19,067 bases of DNA from JAFALX01 sp050734185 (GCA_050734185.1 JBOHUE010000030.1:1-19067), one strand, 5' to 3'. Counted from the first letter of the stretch, positions 8,007-15,457 are shown. Translations and numbers: made by a program. The notes: generated from the sequence alone by a model not told the origin.

Positions 8007-8027
8007 TTCCTTGTGCCAACGAAACTA
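8003..8027. promoter_or_regulatory. Near-perfect palindromic operator between marR and usp
   Basis: Left arm TAGTTTCCTTG (8003-8013) and right arm CAACGAAACTA (8017-8027) match as inverted repeats at 10 of 11 positions around a 3-base centre. The site overlaps the marR -10 box and start codon and covers the -35 region of the divergent usp promoter. MarR-family dimers bind palindromes of this size, so autorepression plus repression of usp-MFS is the natural inference. Confidence 0.72.
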
Positions 8028-8528
8028 GAAGCCTTCTCCACTCCTGCACAAGCGCTGCGGCCGCCGGTCCCCGCGGCGTCCACAGCGAGCACCGCCGCGA
8101 GCCTGAGGACGGTGGCCGGGCGCCTGACGCGCCGCCTTCGCCAGACCGCATCGGGCGAGCTCACGCTCACCCAGCTCTCGGCGCTGGCCACCCTCTACAG
8201 AACCGGTCCGATCCGGCTCAAGGAACTCGCCCGCCGGGAAGGCATCTCTGCCTCGACGATCTCGAAACTCGTCGACGCGCTTGAGCGCGGTGCCCTGGTC
8301 GCGCGATATCCGGAGGTCGGCGACGGGCGAGCCTCGCGAGTGGCGCTGACCGCCACGGGCGCCGCCGTGCTCGAGGACCTGCGCCGCAACGGCGCTCGAC
8401 TCATCGACCGGGCTCTGCACGCCCTGGACGCGACCGACCGTGCGGCGATCCGAGCCGCGCTTCCGGCTCTGGAGAGGTTGGTCGACTGGGTGGAGGGGGA
8501 CGAACCGGGTGTGCCGAACGCCGGCTGA
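8013..8528 (+). CDS. MarR-family transcriptional regulator
   Basis: This 171-aa winged-helix regulator has the core fold at about residues 50-130. LTLTQLSALATLYRTGPIRL leads into the helix-turn-helix, with recognition helix near SASTISKLVDALERGALVAR (79-98) and wing DGRASRVALT (104-113). Long dimerisation helices flank it, and the first roughly 30 residues are Ala/Pro-rich and probably flexible. The GTG at 8013 is the only credible start; it lies inside the palindromic operator. The gene is divergent from the usp-MFS pair. In this family such an arrangement usually means ligand-relieved repression of an efflux pump. It ends nine bases before the convergent vapC stop. Confidence 0.93.
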   Translation: MPTKLEAFSTPAQALRPPVPAASTASTAASLRTVAGRLTRRLRQTASGELTLTQLSALATLYRTGPIRLKELARREGISASTISKLVDALERGALVARYPEVGDGRASRVALTATGAAVLEDLRRNGARLIDRALHALDATDRAAIRAALPALERLVDWVEGDEPGVPNAG

Positions 8529-8537
8529 TAGGTCGTC

Positions 8538-8930
8538 TCAGGGGATGACGGCGGCGATTCCAGCTGCGGCGGCCAGCCGGGTGTCCGTGGTCAGGAGGGT
8601 TGCTCCCAACGTCGCCGACAATTCGACGTAGAGAGCGTCGCCCAAGCGGAAGCGTTCGCGGCGCCGCCACGCGCCTGCGAGGAGTGACGTCAGCGCGTGT
8701 CGCTCGATGGGAGCCCGCGCAAGGGCTTCGAGACGGCTGGTGACGTGGCTGGCTCGAATGGTTCCAGCCCGGTACAGTCGCCCAAGCGCGGACAGGACTT
8801 CGGCATCGACGTGGGCGGGCGCATGCAGCGCTTGGAACCGGACCAGCTCTCTTCCGACTTGACGACCGTGATCGGTGCTCAGCAGGAAGTCGACCAGGGC
8901 GGAAGCGTCCACCACCGCCGCGTCATCCAC
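8538..8930 (-). CDS. vapC: PIN-domain toxin, VapC-like ribonuclease
   Basis: This 130-aa PIN-domain protein is a predicted Mg2+-dependent endoribonuclease toxin that cleaves RNA and stops growth when free of its antitoxin. The four acidic metal-binding residues expected of the fold are visible: D8 (VVDASALVDFLL), E44 (HVDAEVLSALGRL), D98 (RLGDALYVELSATL) and D116 (LLTTDTRLAAAAG). I chose the GTG at 8930, which overlaps the antitoxin stop codon (GTGGATGA). An in-frame TTG at 8963 would add 11 residues not typical of the family. The antitoxin gene immediately upstream is co-transcribed. It is convergent with marR, with no visible terminator in the nine bases between them. Confidence 0.9.
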   Translation of the reverse strand: MDDAAVVDASALVDFLLSTDHGRQVGRELVRFQALHAPAHVDAEVLSALGRLYRAGTIRASHVTSRLEALARAPIERHALTSLLAGAWRRRERFRLGDALYVELSATLGATLLTTDTRLAAAAGIAAVIP

Positions 8931-9153
8931 GAGCGCGGCCAAGGTCTTCGCGTGCTGAGTCAACGGCCTCCTGCACAGCTGCGTGGTTGACCTCTGGCTT
9001 GGCCAGCCGAGACACGCCGCGTATCCACTCCCGCATCCCTGTCTGCCTCAGCTCTTGTCGAATTGCAGCTTGCGTGAGGCTCGAGATATTCAGATCAGCA
9101 GCACGCGCCTCCTCGGCCAGCGAATCAGGGAGGTAGACGTTGACCCGAGCCAT
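8923..9153 (-). CDS. vapB: Ribbon-helix-helix antitoxin (VapB role, CcdA-like)
   Basis: This 76-aa protein begins MARVNVYLPDSLAEEARAAD, the strand and first helix of a ribbon-helix-helix DNA-binding domain like that of CcdA and other small antitoxins. The C-terminal half (KPEVNHAAVQEAVDSARED) is charged and probably wraps the toxin. It would neutralise the PIN toxin and, as a dimer, repress its own promoter. The ATG at 9153 is chosen over that at 9159 because a TATAGT box ends at 9160, exactly six bases before 9153, predicting a leaderless mRNA. The stop overlaps the vapC start by eight bases. The pairing of a CcdA-like antitoxin with a PIN toxin is a mix known among actinobacterial modules. 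Confidence 0.88.
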   Translation of the reverse strand: MARVNVYLPDSLAEEARAADLNISSLTQAAIRQELRQTGMREWIRGVSRLAKPEVNHAAVQEAVDSAREDLGRARG

Positions 9154-9159
9154 GCGCAT

Positions 9160-9165
9160 ACTATA
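9160..9165 (-). promoter_or_regulatory. Candidate -10 box for vapBC (leaderless)
   Basis: TATAGT on the minus strand, six bases before the ATG at 9153, with no Shine-Dalgarno sequence between. The geometry is the same as at marR. The upstream ATG at 9159 directly abuts the box and would precede the expected transcript start. Confidence 0.55.
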
Positions 9166-9168
9166 CAC

Positions 9169-9182
9169 ACTCCGTACCGAGT
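9169..9182. promoter_or_regulatory. Imperfect palindrome, possible VapB operator
   Basis: ACTCCGTACCGAGT has matching outer arms (ACTC/GAGT) and a GTAC core, 12 of 14 positions symmetrical. It sits directly upstream of the vapBC -10 box, where an autorepressing antitoxin would be expected to bind. Confidence 0.4.
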
Positions 9183-9313
9183 CAGAAGAACCGCAAACCA
9201 AGGTTCCAGAGATCTCACGGCTGACAGTTCGCGGCGCGCCGCCGGTGCAATCACCTCCCGCCCCAGCCATCACGTCAGCAGAAGGAACACGCGACCGGCG
9301 AAACTAGTCCGCC

Positions 9314-10759
9314 ATGAGTCGGGACCTCGCTGAGCGCGCTCTCGACGCCGCCGCGGCGGCCGGCGCCCAGTACGCCGACTGCCGGGTCGTCGACCGCACG
9401 GTGCAGCACCTCGTGGTCAAGAACGGCGTCGTGGCGACCGTCGAGACCGACGACGACGAGGGCATCGGCATTCGCGTGATCGCCGACGGCGCGTGGGGCT
9501 TCGCCGGCACGTGCCGCCTCGACGGCGAGAGCATCGACGACTGCGCCCGTCTCGCGGTGCGAATCGCCCGCGCGTCGGCGCGCGTGAGCAACGGCCCCGT
9601 CCGTCTGTCGCCGCTCGCGCCGGCCGTGGGCAACTACCGCACGCCGGCGCTGACGGATCCGTTCTCAGTGTCGCTCGAGGACAAGCTCGATCTGCTCCTG
9701 CGCACCGACGCCGCCATGGCGCGTGTGCCCGACATCCGCGTGCGCGAGTGCTCGCTGGAGTTCGATCGCGAGCACCGGTACTTCGCCAGCACCGACGGGG
9801 CCCGCATCGAGCAGACGATCATCGAGTCGGGGGGCGGCCTCGACGCCACCGCGACCAGCGATGACGACGTGCAGTCGCGCAGCTATCCCAACAGCTTCGG
9901 ACGGCACCAGCTCTGCGCAGGATGGGAGGCGATCGAGGCATTCGACCTCGCCGGCAACGGCGAGCGCATCGCGTCCGAGGCCGCGGCGCTGCTGACTGCC
10001 GATCGGTGTCCGTCAGGTGTGATGACCGTGATCCTGGACGGCACGCAGGCGGCGCTGCAGGTGCACGAGTCGTGCGGCCACCCGACCGAGCTCGACCGCG
10101 TGCTCGGCAGCGAGGCGGCATTCGCCGGCACGTCGTTTCTGACGCCCGATCTGCTGGGGACGTTCCGTTACGGCAGCGAGCACGTCACCATCACGGCCGA
10201 CTCCACGCGCGCGCAGGGACTGGGCACCTTTGGCTGGGACGACGAGGGTGTGCCGGCGCAGCGCACCGCGCTCGTCGACCGCGGCGTCTTCAGCGGCTAC
10301 ATGTCGTCGCGCGAGACCGCAGCGTCACTCAACCAGGAGAGCAACGGCACGATGCGCGGCGACGGGTGGTCGCGACTCCCGATCATCCGCATGACCAACG
10401 TCAACCTCGAAGCCGGTGAGTCGAGCCTCGAAGAGATGATCGCCACCACCGAGCACGGCGTGTACCTCGAAACCAACCGCTCGTGGAGCATCGACGATCG
10501 CCGTCTGAACTTCCAGTTCGGCACGCAGAACGCGTGGGAGATCGTTGACGGCGAGCGCAAGCGTCTCGTGCGAAACGCGCTGTACAGCGGTCAGACGCCG
10601 GAGTTCTGGCGCTCGTGCGACGCCGTCGCCGGCCCCGACGAGTGGGCCATGTGGGGTGTGGTCAACTGCGGCAAGGGACAGCCGCTGCAGTCGATGCACG
10701 TCGGCCACGGCGCCGCGCCGTGTCGCTTCCAGAACGTGCGCGTCGAGGCCGCACGGTGA
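9314..10759 (+). CDS. tldD: TldD-family zinc metalloprotease
   Basis: This 481-aa protein is the catalytic half of the TldD/TldE heterodimer, which in enterobacteria degrades unfolded peptides, processes microcin B17 and affects CcdA stability. The zinc site HESCGH is at 251-256 (the family's HExxxH), and the conserved cysteine near the C terminus is C452 in VVNCGKGQP. The N-terminal half has the mixed fold typical of the family. The ATG at 9314 has no nearby Shine-Dalgarno sequence. The stop overlaps the tldE start as GTGA, which fits a 1:1 heterodimer made by coupled translation. The upstream gap is shared with the divergent vapBC. No peptide substrate gene is visible nearby. Confidence 0.95.
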   Translation: MSRDLAERALDAAAAAGAQYADCRVVDRTVQHLVVKNGVVATVETDDDEGIGIRVIADGAWGFAGTCRLDGESIDDCARLAVRIARASARVSNGPVRLSPLAPAVGNYRTPALTDPFSVSLEDKLDLLLRTDAAMARVPDIRVRECSLEFDREHRYFASTDGARIEQTIIESGGGLDATATSDDDVQSRSYPNSFGRHQLCAGWEAIEAFDLAGNGERIASEAAALLTADRCPSGVMTVILDGTQAALQVHESCGHPTELDRVLGSEAAFAGTSFLTPDLLGTFRYGSEHVTITADSTRAQGLGTFGWDDEGVPAQRTALVDRGVFSGYMSSRETAASLNQESNGTMRGDGWSRLPIIRMTNVNLEAGESSLEEMIATTEHGVYLETNRSWSIDDRRLNFQFGTQNAWEIVDGERKRLVRNALYSGQTPEFWRSCDAVAGPDEWAMWGVVNCGKGQPLQSMHVGHGAAPCRFQNVRVEAAR

Positions 10760-12081
10760 CAGCCACATCCGAGGCTGCGGACGTCGCAGGCGTGGCGCTC
10801 CGGCATGTCGCGGCGGGCGACGCCGAGGCACTCGTCATCGCCACCGACGAACAGCTGACGCGCTTCGCGAGCAACGCGATCCACCAGAACGTGGCGGAAC
10901 GCTCCCTGCGGCTGCACGCGCGCGTCGTCCACGACAACCGGATGGGTGTCGCTGAGGCTGCCGGATCCGATCCTGATGCGCTCGCGGGGCGCGTGATGGG
11001 TGCGGCAGACCAGGCGCGCCGCGTCTCGCCGGCAACCGACGTGCCGCCGTTGCCCGAGCCGGATGGCGCCGGCACGGCGGCAGCCGCGTACAGCGATGCG
11101 ACCGCGGCCACAACACCGGAGGAGCGCGCCGACCTGGTTGGCGAGGTCACGAGCCGGGCCGCCGCGCGCGGGTTGCGCGCATATGGGTTCGTCAGCACCG
11201 CGCGGCGGGAGACCGCGGTGTCGAGCACCCGCGGCGTGCAGCGCAGCGCAACGTCGACGCAGGCGTCGGGCCTCGTCGTGATGATGGGCGAATCGGGCAG
11301 CGGCTACGCGTCGCGACACTCCACCGACATCGCGAAGCTCGACGTCATCGCGATGGCGGAGGAAGCGCTCGACACGTGCCTGCGCAACCAGGGCGCGGAG
11401 GCGATCGAGCCTGGAACGTACGAGGTGGTGCTGTCGCCGTACGCGGTTGTGGACATGCTCGAGCACCTCGGCTGGATTGGACTGAGCGCGCTCGCGGTGC
11501 AGGAGCACCGCAGCTTCATGCGCATCGGCGAGCGCGTCATGAGCGAGTCGGTGACCATCCGCGACGACGCGAGCGACCCTGCCCTCTTCCCGTATCCCTT
11601 CGACTACGAGGGCGTGTCAACGCAGGCGGTGGACCTGATCGGCGACGGCGTCAGCCGCGCCGTGCTGTACGACACGCCGACAGCCGTCCGCGACGGCGTG
11701 CGCTCCACGGGACACTCGCTGGCCCAGCCGAACACCTTCGGGCCGTACGCGTCACACCTCGTGATGCTCGGAGGCGACAAGACCGTCGACGAGCTGATCG
11801 CGCCGGTGCGGCGTGGTCTGTATGTCACCAGGTTCTGGTATGTGCGCGACGTCGACCCGCTGCGCACGATCATCACCGGAATGACGCGCGAGGGCACCTT
11901 CCTCATCGAGGACGGCGAGGTCCGCCAACCCGTGCGTGATCTGCGCTTCACCCAGGGCATCGTCGATGCGCTCGCCGACGTGCGCGGCATCTCTCGCGAG
12001 CGCCGCGTCGAGCTCGGCGAGGGAGAGAGCGGCGTGCTCGCACCCTGGCTGCACCTGGGCGCGTTCACCTTCACGTCGTGA
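10756..12081 (+). CDS. tldE: TldE/PmbA-family protease subunit
   Basis: This 441-aa protein belongs to the same peptidase U62 family as TldD but lacks the HExxxH motif, as TldE/PmbA does. It is therefore expected to be the non-catalytic partner that completes the heterodimer. Recognisable segments include ERSLRLHARVVHDNRMGVAE in the N-terminal domain and LYVTRFWYVRDVDPLRTIITGMTREGTFLIEDGE near the C terminus. I chose the GTG at 10756 because it overlaps the tldD stop as GTGA. The frame is open upstream to 10615, but that part is arginine-rich and lies inside tldD. The glycosyltransferase gene follows after 24 bases on the same strand. Confidence 0.93.
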   Translation: MTATSEAADVAGVALRHVAAGDAEALVIATDEQLTRFASNAIHQNVAERSLRLHARVVHDNRMGVAEAAGSDPDALAGRVMGAADQARRVSPATDVPPLPEPDGAGTAAAAYSDATAATTPEERADLVGEVTSRAAARGLRAYGFVSTARRETAVSSTRGVQRSATSTQASGLVVMMGESGSGYASRHSTDIAKLDVIAMAEEALDTCLRNQGAEAIEPGTYEVVLSPYAVVDMLEHLGWIGLSALAVQEHRSFMRIGERVMSESVTIRDDASDPALFPYPFDYEGVSTQAVDLIGDGVSRAVLYDTPTAVRDGVRSTGHSLAQPNTFGPYASHLVMLGGDKTVDELIAPVRRGLYVTRFWYVRDVDPLRTIITGMTREGTFLIEDGEVRQPVRDLRFTQGIVDALADVRGISRERRVELGEGESGVLAPWLHLGAFTFTS

Positions 12082-12105
12082 GCCGGGCGGGGGGCATGCC
12101 GCTGC

Positions 12106-13698
12106 GTGCGTAGGCTCCGGCTCTCCAGAACAGCAGTGTTCTGGGCGGTGGCTTTCGGCCTGCTCGGCGCGGCGATCGTCGCGCAGCATCTCATCGCGCT
12201 GTCGACGTCGCCGCCGGGCATGTACGTCGACGAAGCGTCGATCGGCTACAACGCATGGTCAATCGCGCAGCGCGGCGTGGACGAGCACGGCAACAGCTGG
12301 CCGTTCTATTTCGCAGCGTTTGGCGAGTACAAGAACCCGATCTACGTATATTCGCTGGCGCCGCTGCTCAACGTTCTGCCACTGACAGCAGTGACGGAAC
12401 GGCTGCCGGCCGCGGTGTTCGGGCTCATCGCCATCCTGTTCCTCACGCTCACATCCTGGCGCCTGACGAGCTCGCGCTGGATCGCATTGGCGATGTGTGC
12501 CCTGGCGGCGCTCACACCGTGGCTGGTGCAGGAGAGCCGCGTGGGCTTTGAGGTGATCAGCATGGTCGCCACGCTTTCGGTGGCGCTGTGGGCGATATCC
12601 AGTGAGGACCGGCTGACGCATCGCAGGTTCGCGATCGCAGGCGTGTTCCTCATGATCTCGATCTTCGCGTACAGCACGGGGCGGGTCATGGTCGCGCTCT
12701 TCACGGTCGCGTTCATCGCCGTGTACGCCCGCCGCCGATACCGAGGCTTCTGGATCACGCCGGCGTTCGTCCTCGCCGGGTACCTGGACCTTTTCTCGTA
12801 TGCGCTGCAGCATCCGGGCGCGCTGACGGCCGAGTTCAACCTGCGCAGCATCGCCTCCGACGGGGCCGGGGTGCCGGTGCTGATCGGGCGCTTCCTCGCC
12901 AACTATGTCTCGTACTTCGACGGCGGCTACCTGTTCGTCAGCGGAGACAACAACCCGCGCCACAACAGCGGGTTCGCCGGAATGCTCCTCGCAATCACGC
13001 TGCCGCTCCTGGTGCTCGGGCTCATCGGCCTCTGGCGTCGCCGCCACGAGGCGCTGCCGCGGTTTCTCCTCCTCTGCCTTGTGCTCGGGCCGGCGGCTGC
13101 GGCGGTGGTGAACAACTACAACCTGCCACACGCGCTCCGCTCCGCCGATATGCTGCCGTTCTGGTTGCTGCTGGCAGCCTACGGACTGGACACCGTGCGT
13201 GCGCTGGTGCGCACCCGCCTGGCGGCGGTCGCCGCTGCCACGGCGTTCGGCGTCGCTCTCGTCGGCCAAGCTTCGCTGTACCTGCTCGACCTGTACACGG
13301 CGTACCCCGTGCGCGCCGCTGCGGCGTTCGACGTGGGTCTGCCCGCGGCCATCGCGGTCGCGTACCACACCGCCGATGGCAAGCCGGTGCTCATATCAAC
13401 GACGTTCGAGGGCGATGCCGTCTACATCTTCGCTGACGTCGCGTTACTGCCAAATCCGCCCGCAATTCCCAACGGGCCGCGCGACACGCTGATGAGCGAC
13501 CTGGGCATCCACATCATGAGCGCGTCTGCAATCGTCGCCGCGGCCCAGCCCGCCGACGTCGTCGTGCTCGCACCCACAGATCCGACGCCCAAAGGCGCGC
13601 AGCGCATCCACACGGAGTACGGGCCGAAGGACCCCATCCGCCCGGGCGTCGCGGCGCAGCCGGCCGTTTACGTGTACCGAATTGTGGGGAGCATCTGA
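12106..13698 (+). CDS. Polytopic membrane glycosyltransferase, ArnT/PMT (GT-C) type
   Basis: This 530-aa integral membrane protein has about 10-12 hydrophobic spans and a soluble C-terminal end. After the first span it has the extracytoplasmic loop with acidic pair D42/E43 (GMYVDEASIGYNAW), the position of the catalytic acidic residue in GT-C enzymes that use polyprenyl-phosphate sugars. FGEYKNPIYVYSLAP follows, as in ArnT/PMT-like proteins. The likely role is sugar transfer to a lipid, protein or wall polymer on the outer face of the membrane; donor and acceptor cannot be told. The start is GTG 12106, with a G-run about 11 bases upstream as a poor ribosome site. It lies between tldE and a thiolase. 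Confidence 0.85.
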   Translation: MRRLRLSRTAVFWAVAFGLLGAAIVAQHLIALSTSPPGMYVDEASIGYNAWSIAQRGVDEHGNSWPFYFAAFGEYKNPIYVYSLAPLLNVLPLTAVTERLPAAVFGLIAILFLTLTSWRLTSSRWIALAMCALAALTPWLVQESRVGFEVISMVATLSVALWAISSEDRLTHRRFAIAGVFLMISIFAYSTGRVMVALFTVAFIAVYARRRYRGFWITPAFVLAGYLDLFSYALQHPGALTAEFNLRSIASDGAGVPVLIGRFLANYVSYFDGGYLFVSGDNNPRHNSGFAGMLLAITLPLLVLGLIGLWRRRHEALPRFLLLCLVLGPAAAAVVNNYNLPHALRSADMLPFWLLLAAYGLDTVRALVRTRLAAVAAATAFGVALVGQASLYLLDLYTAYPVRAAAAFDVGLPAAIAVAYHTADGKPVLISTTFEGDAVYIFADVALLPNPPAIPNGPRDTLMSDLGIHIMSASAIVAAAQPADVVVLAPTDPTPKGAQRIHTEYGPKDPIRPGVAAQPAVYVYRIVGSI

Positions 13699-13707
13699 GG
13701 GGCGGGC

Positions 13708-13716
13708 TGCTATGTT
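13708..13716 (+). promoter_or_regulatory. Possible extended -10 box before the thiolase
   Basis: TGCTATGTT fits the extended -10 pattern (TG, one base, then a TATAAT-like hexamer). It would start transcription near 13723, just before the ATG at 13727. It overlaps the alternative ATG at 13712, so the two readings compete. Confidence 0.3.
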
Positions 13717-13726
13717 GGAACGCATC

Positions 13727-14908
13727 ATGAACACCACAACACCGGATGACGTCGTCATCGTCGAGGCGGTGCGCACGCCGCTCGGGCGGGGCAATCAGAA
13801 GAACGGGGATCTGCGCGACGTGCATCCAGTTCTGCTCGGCGCACACGTGCTGCGAGAGGTCACCTCGCGTGCCGGGGTCGACCCGGCGCTCGTCGACGAT
13901 GTCGTCTTCGGATGCGTCAGCCAGACCGGTGAGCAGAGCGTGAACATCGGCCGCCAGGCGGTGCTCACCGCCGGGTTCCCGGTCGAGGTCCCCGCCACCA
14001 CCGTCGACCTCCAGTGCGGCTCGTCGCAGCAGGCGATCCACTTCGCCGCCAACCTCATCCAGTCCGGCGTGTGCGACATGACCATCGCCGCCGGCGTCGA
14101 GAGCATGAGCCGCGTGCCGATGGGCAGCACCGTGATCCAGGGCCCGGGCTCGCCGTTCCCGCCTGAGCTCATGGAGGCGTACGACCTCGTCAACCAGGGT
14201 CTGGCGGCCGAGATGATCGCCGACCAATGGGGTATCAGCCGGGAGGAGGCGGACGCGCTCGGCGTCCGCTCGCAGCTGCTCGCAGCGCGTGCGCAGGCTG
14301 AGGGTCGCTTCGAGCGCGAGATCGCGCCGGTCACCGTCGGCAGCAACGGCGAGAGCCACGTCGTCAGCCAGGACCAGGGCATCCGGCCGAACACGACAGT
14401 CGAGATCCTGGGCCAGCTTCAGCCGTCGTTCCGCCCCGACGGCATCCTGCACGCGGGCAACTCCTCGCAGATCACCGACGGCGCGGCCGCGGTGCTGCTC
14501 ACGACGCGCCGCCGCGCCGAGGAGCTCGGGCTGCGCCCGCGGGCCCGCCTCGTGGCGCAGACCGTCGTGGGCGTCGACCCCGTGACGATGCTCACCGGAC
14601 CGATCCCCGCGACCGCAAGGGTCCTGCAGCGCTCCGGGCTCACCATCAAGGACATCGATCTCTTCGAGGTCAACGAGGCTTTCGCACCCGTGGTGCTCGC
14701 CTGGGCACGCGAGCACCATCCCGACATGGAGCGCGTAAACGTCAATGGCGGCGCAATCGCGCTGGGCCATCCACTTGGAGCCAGCGGCGCGCGGTTGATG
14801 ACGACGCTGCTGCACGAGCTCGAGCGAAGCGACGCGCAGATCGGGCTGCAGACCATGTGCTGCGGCGGCGGTCTCGGCACCGCAACCATCATCGAACGTA
14901 CGTCCTAA
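13727..14908 (+). CDS. Thiolase (acetyl-CoA acetyltransferase / 3-ketoacyl-CoA thiolase)
   Basis: This 393-aa cytoplasmic enzyme either condenses two acetyl-CoA or cleaves 3-ketoacyl-CoA. It shows the acyl-accepting C97 in DLQCGSSQQA, NEAFAP, the catalytic H348 in NGGAIALGHPLGASGAR, and the second cysteine C378 in MCCGGGLGTA. Length and order match the family. In homologues the segment VVIVEAVRTPLGRG begins near residue 9, which fits the ATG at 13727. An in-frame ATG at 13712 has GAGGGG nine bases upstream and would add five residues. Biosynthetic and degradative members cannot be separated by eye. It is not visibly clustered with other fatty-acid or polyhydroxyalkanoate genes. Confidence 0.94.
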   Translation: MNTTTPDDVVIVEAVRTPLGRGNQKNGDLRDVHPVLLGAHVLREVTSRAGVDPALVDDVVFGCVSQTGEQSVNIGRQAVLTAGFPVEVPATTVDLQCGSSQQAIHFAANLIQSGVCDMTIAAGVESMSRVPMGSTVIQGPGSPFPPELMEAYDLVNQGLAAEMIADQWGISREEADALGVRSQLLAARAQAEGRFEREIAPVTVGSNGESHVVSQDQGIRPNTTVEILGQLQPSFRPDGILHAGNSSQITDGAAAVLLTTRRRAEELGLRPRARLVAQTVVGVDPVTMLTGPIPATARVLQRSGLTIKDIDLFEVNEAFAPVVLAWAREHHPDMERVNVNGGAIALGHPLGASGARLMTTLLHELERSDAQIGLQTMCCGGGLGTATIIERTS

Positions 14909-14961
14909 GACCCCGCAGGTGACGCCTCTGTCACGCGTTCACAGCCCCATCGAAAGGCGCG

Positions 14962-14970
14962 TGCTAGTAT
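14962..14970 (+). promoter_or_regulatory. Extended -10 box before the stand-alone receiver
   Basis: TGCTAGTAT matches the extended -10 pattern. It predicts a transcript start near 14977 and a leader of about 32 bases before the ATG at 15009. No good -35 box is seen, as expected for extended -10 promoters. Confidence 0.45.
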
Positions 14971-15008
14971 CGGATTCCGTTGATGGCCAAGCGGTTGGCG
15001 TGAGCGAG

Positions 15009-15374
15009 ATGAAGAAAGTCCTGATCATTGAGGACTACTACGCACTGGCTGATATCGAGTCGCTCCTCTGCACGATGGAGGGCTACGAGGTCAAGGTGGC
15101 CAAGAGCGGCGATGAGGGTCTGAACGTCTTTCACGAGTTCGGACCGGACCTGGTGCTGCTCGACCTGATGCTCCCGGGCGAGCTGAGCGGGACCCAGGTT
15201 CTCGAGAAGATCCGCACCGACCACGGCAACGGCACCAAGGTGCTGGTGGTCAGCGCGCTGGTCAATTCCTCGACGGCGCCGAAGCTCGAGGCGTACGGCA
15301 ACGTGCAGACGCTGGCGAAGCCCTTCAAGATCAAGGAGTTGGCGTCCCGCATCCAGTCGATGCTGGCGGCGTAG
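15009..15374 (+). CDS. Stand-alone CheY-like receiver protein
   Basis: This 121-aa protein is a single response-regulator receiver domain with no output domain. The acidic pocket E8/D9 (VLIIEDYY), phospho-acceptor D52 (VLLDLMLP), switch S82 (VLVVSALV) and K104 (TLAKPF) are all in place, so it should be phosphorylatable. Single-domain receivers act by protein contacts, in motility, phosphorelays or development. No kinase or partner is adjacent, so its role is unknown. I chose the ATG at 15009, where the fold begins (MKKVLIIED). An in-frame GTG at 15000 and a longer open frame from 14919 are possible, but the latter would start upstream of the promoter. A hairpin follows the stop. Confidence 0.9.
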   Translation: MKKVLIIEDYYALADIESLLCTMEGYEVKVAKSGDEGLNVFHEFGPDLVLLDLMLPGELSGTQVLEKIRTDHGNGTKVLVVSALVNSSTAPKLEAYGNVQTLAKPFKIKELASRIQSMLAA

Positions 15375-15389
15375 CGACAGAACCGCGAT

Positions 15390-15411
15390 CGCCACACCCT
15401 TTTGTGTGGCG
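15390..15411 (+). terminator. Hairpin after the receiver gene, possible terminator
   Basis: CGCCACAC (15390-15397) pairs perfectly with GTGTGGCG (15404-15411) around a 6-base loop, 15 bases after the receiver stop. No U-tract follows, so it may be an L-shaped actinobacterial-type terminator or simply an mRNA 3' end stabiliser. Confidence 0.5.
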
Positions 15412-15445
15412 CGAGTTGCGACTGGTCTCGGCCCGCAGCGCATTG

Positions 15446-15451
15446 CATACT
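15446..15451 (+). promoter_or_regulatory. Candidate -10 box for the Cys/His-rich small protein (leaderless)
   Basis: CATACT followed by exactly six bases and the ATG at 15458. There is no Shine-Dalgarno sequence. The spacing is identical to those at marR and vapB. Confidence 0.45.
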
Positions 15452-15457
15452 TGATGC

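Noticed and set aside
9231..9242. 12-bp perfect palindrome GCGGCGCGCCGC between vapB and tldD
   Set aside because: Pure G/C palindromes of this length arise readily in this composition, and it is not placed at a promoter element I can see.
9303..9308. ACTAGT considered as a leaderless -10 box for tldD
   Set aside because: It lacks the key second-position A and its spacing is one base short of the pattern seen at the other three genes.
12259..14815. Minus-strand frames (369 and 433 codons) opposite the glycosyltransferase and thiolase
   Set aside because: No domain, Arg/His-rich, opposite genes with clear catalytic motifs.
14919..14934. GTGAC-N6-GTCAC inverted repeat after the thiolase, considered as a CRP-type site or terminator
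   Set aside because: Only five base pairs, the half-site spacing is wrong for CRP (eight bases between GTGA and TCAC), and no U-tract follows.
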